Origin: ZC4RG30 sp963726085
Lineage (GTDB): Bacteria > Pseudomonadota > Gammaproteobacteria > Steroidobacterales > Steroidobacteraceae
NCBI GenBank assembly: GCA_963726085.1
Contig: CAVSAR010000004.1
Coordinates: forward strand, 62,001-126,000
DNA length: 64,000 nt
Direction: 5' to 3'
Position 1 is the stretch's first letter. The number at the start of each line of letters is the position of its first letter. The notes beneath the pieces were generated by a model. That model was not told the origin of the DNA. It worked only from the letters and a program-made list of their open reading frames with translations, and searched no databases. Below are positions 63,300 to 64,000 of this stretch, piece by piece. The position numbers and the translations under genes were made by a program.

Positions 63300-63925
63300 T
63301 ACTGCGCGGCCCGCAGGGTGAGCTGTGCAATCAGCTGGCGCAGTGCCTGGCCGCGATGGCTGACGGCGTTCTTGTCGGCCTGGCTCATCTGCGCCACGGT
63401 TGCGGTGAAGCCCCGCGCAATGAACAGCGGATCGTAGCCAAAGCCCCCCTCGCCGCGTGCGGCGGCGGCGATTCGCCCTTCCCAGGTCCCCTTGGCGATC
63501 AAGGGTGCCGGGTCGTCGGGCTCGCGCAGGAACACGATTACGCAGCGGTAGCGCGCCGCGCGCAGCGGGCCGGTCTTGCCCGCCAACTCGCCCAGCAGCA
63601 GGGCGTTGTTCTGATCATCCGTGGCATGTTCGCCGGCGAAACGCGCCGAGTGCACCCCCGGCCTGCCGCCCAGCGAATCGACTTCCAGGCCTGAGTCATC
63701 CGCCAGCGCGGCCAGCCCGGAGGCCACTGCGGCATTGCGGGCCTTGAGCAGCGCATTGGCTTCGAACGTGGCACCGGTCTCCGCCACGGGCGCAATGCAA
63801 AGCTTGGACTGCAGGATCAGATCCAGGCCCAGCGGTGTCAGCAGCGTGGCCAGCTCGCGCTGCTTCCCGGCATTGCCCGTGGCCAGGACCACGCGGCGCG
63901 CGACCGGGCGTGGGCCGGGGCTCAT
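63299..63925 (-). CDS. rdgB: Non-canonical purine NTP pyrophosphatase (RdgB/HAM1)
   Basis: A 208-residue house-cleaning enzyme that hydrolyses dITP and XTP. It has VVLATGNAGKQRELATLL, ALADDSGLEVDSLGGRPG and GGFGYDPLF. ATG 63925 overlaps the rph stop (ATGA). The order rph-rdgB-hemW is common in proteobacteria. Confidence 0.96.
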   Translation of the reverse strand: MSPGPRPVARRVVLATGNAGKQRELATLLTPLGLDLILQSKLCIAPVAETGATFEANALLKARNAAVASGLAALADDSGLEVDSLGGRPGVHSARFAGEHATDDQNNALLLGELAGKTGPLRAARYRCVIVFLREPDDPAPLIAKGTWEGRIAAAARGEGGFGYDPLFIARGFTATVAQMSQADKNAVSHRGQALRQLIAQLTLRAAQ

Positions 63926-64000
63926 GCGCCCAGCGCGGCGAGCTGCAGCTCGAACAGCTGCTGCGTTCCCCGGGTCGCCAGCGCCAGCAGTGCATCCAGT
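63922..64000 (-). CDS. rph: Ribonuclease PH, C-terminal end only
   Basis: The last 25 codons of a gene running off the window. They read LDALLALATRGTQQLFELQ and end in AALGA, which is like the C-terminal helix of RNase PH. Its place directly before rdgB, with an ATGA overlap, is the usual rph-rdgB arrangement. The identification rests mostly on context. Confidence 0.7.
   Translation of the reverse strand, partial: LDALLALATRGTQQLFELQLAALGA

Noticed and set aside
1..64000. CRISPR arrays, tRNA or rRNA genes, insertion sequences, integrases
   Set aside because: No regular spaced repeats, no cloverleaf or rRNA sequence and no transposase or integrase motifs were seen on either strand by eye.

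Overview
The window is about 64 kb of GC-rich proteobacterial chromosome, most likely from a gammaproteobacterium of the Steroidobacterales, Nevskiales or Xanthomonadales kind. This assignment is an inference. It rests on the housekeeping block gltA, M48 protease, rpmE, hemW, rdgB and rph at the right edge, and on the exosortase/PEP-CTERM system. No rRNA, tRNA, CRISPR array, transposase or integrase was seen.

About 58 kb (1-58.6 kb) is a surface-polysaccharide and envelope locus. From left to right it holds: (i) 1-4.2 kb, minus strand: three glycosyltransferases leading into an exosortase fused to an EpsI domain and cut by the window edge; (ii) 4.3-5.5 kb: a WecG/TagA glycosyltransferase with a STAS-like tail; (iii) 5.4-8.9 kb, minus: an SGNH-MBOAT-SGNH O-acylation cassette; (iv) 9.0-12.1 kb, plus: GT2, GT4 and a hexapeptide acetyltransferase; (v) 12.1-19.6 kb: acyltransferase-3, two SAM methyltransferases, GT2, two related GT4 genes (one frameshifted) and a secreted SGNH-like protein; (vi) 19.8-34.8 kb: a 2132-residue polyketide synthase (KS-AT-KR-DH-ACP-TE), a Wzy/O-antigen-ligase-like protein, a GT87-like protein, a Wzx-like flippase, and a one-module NRPS (ACP-C-A-PCP-TE) whose A-domain code reads as glycine; (vii) 34.7-40.4 kb: a hexapeptide acetyltransferase, the initiating polyprenyl-phosphate sugar transferase, GT4, GT61, and a PEP-CTERM protein behind a sigma-54-type promoter; (viii) 54.1-40.5 kb, minus: a tight run from manC and rmlA-C-D-B through a GtrC/GtrB/GtrA-like set, an epimerase and a methyltransferase into methylmalonyl-CoA mutase, a MeaB-epimerase fusion and a phosphopantetheinyl transferase; (ix) 54.4-58.6 kb: two Ig/FN3 lipoproteins and two acyltransferase-3 genes. 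After that comes the housekeeping block.

How the genes may work together: ManC and RmlABCD make GDP-mannose and dTDP-L-rhamnose. The initiating transferase and the many GTs build a lipid-linked repeat, which Wzx and Wzy-like proteins flip and polymerise. MBOAT/SGNH, acyltransferase-3 and hexapeptide enzymes decorate it. The exosortase processes PEP-CTERM proteins. The unusual part is that a PKS and a glycine-type NRPS sit inside the locus, while the PPTase that would activate their carriers, and enzymes that could supply methylmalonyl-CoA, sit at the end of the sugar-nucleotide operon. I infer that the locus may make a glycan carrying, or made alongside, a polyketide or N-acyl-glycine group. 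No step of this is proven by the sequence.
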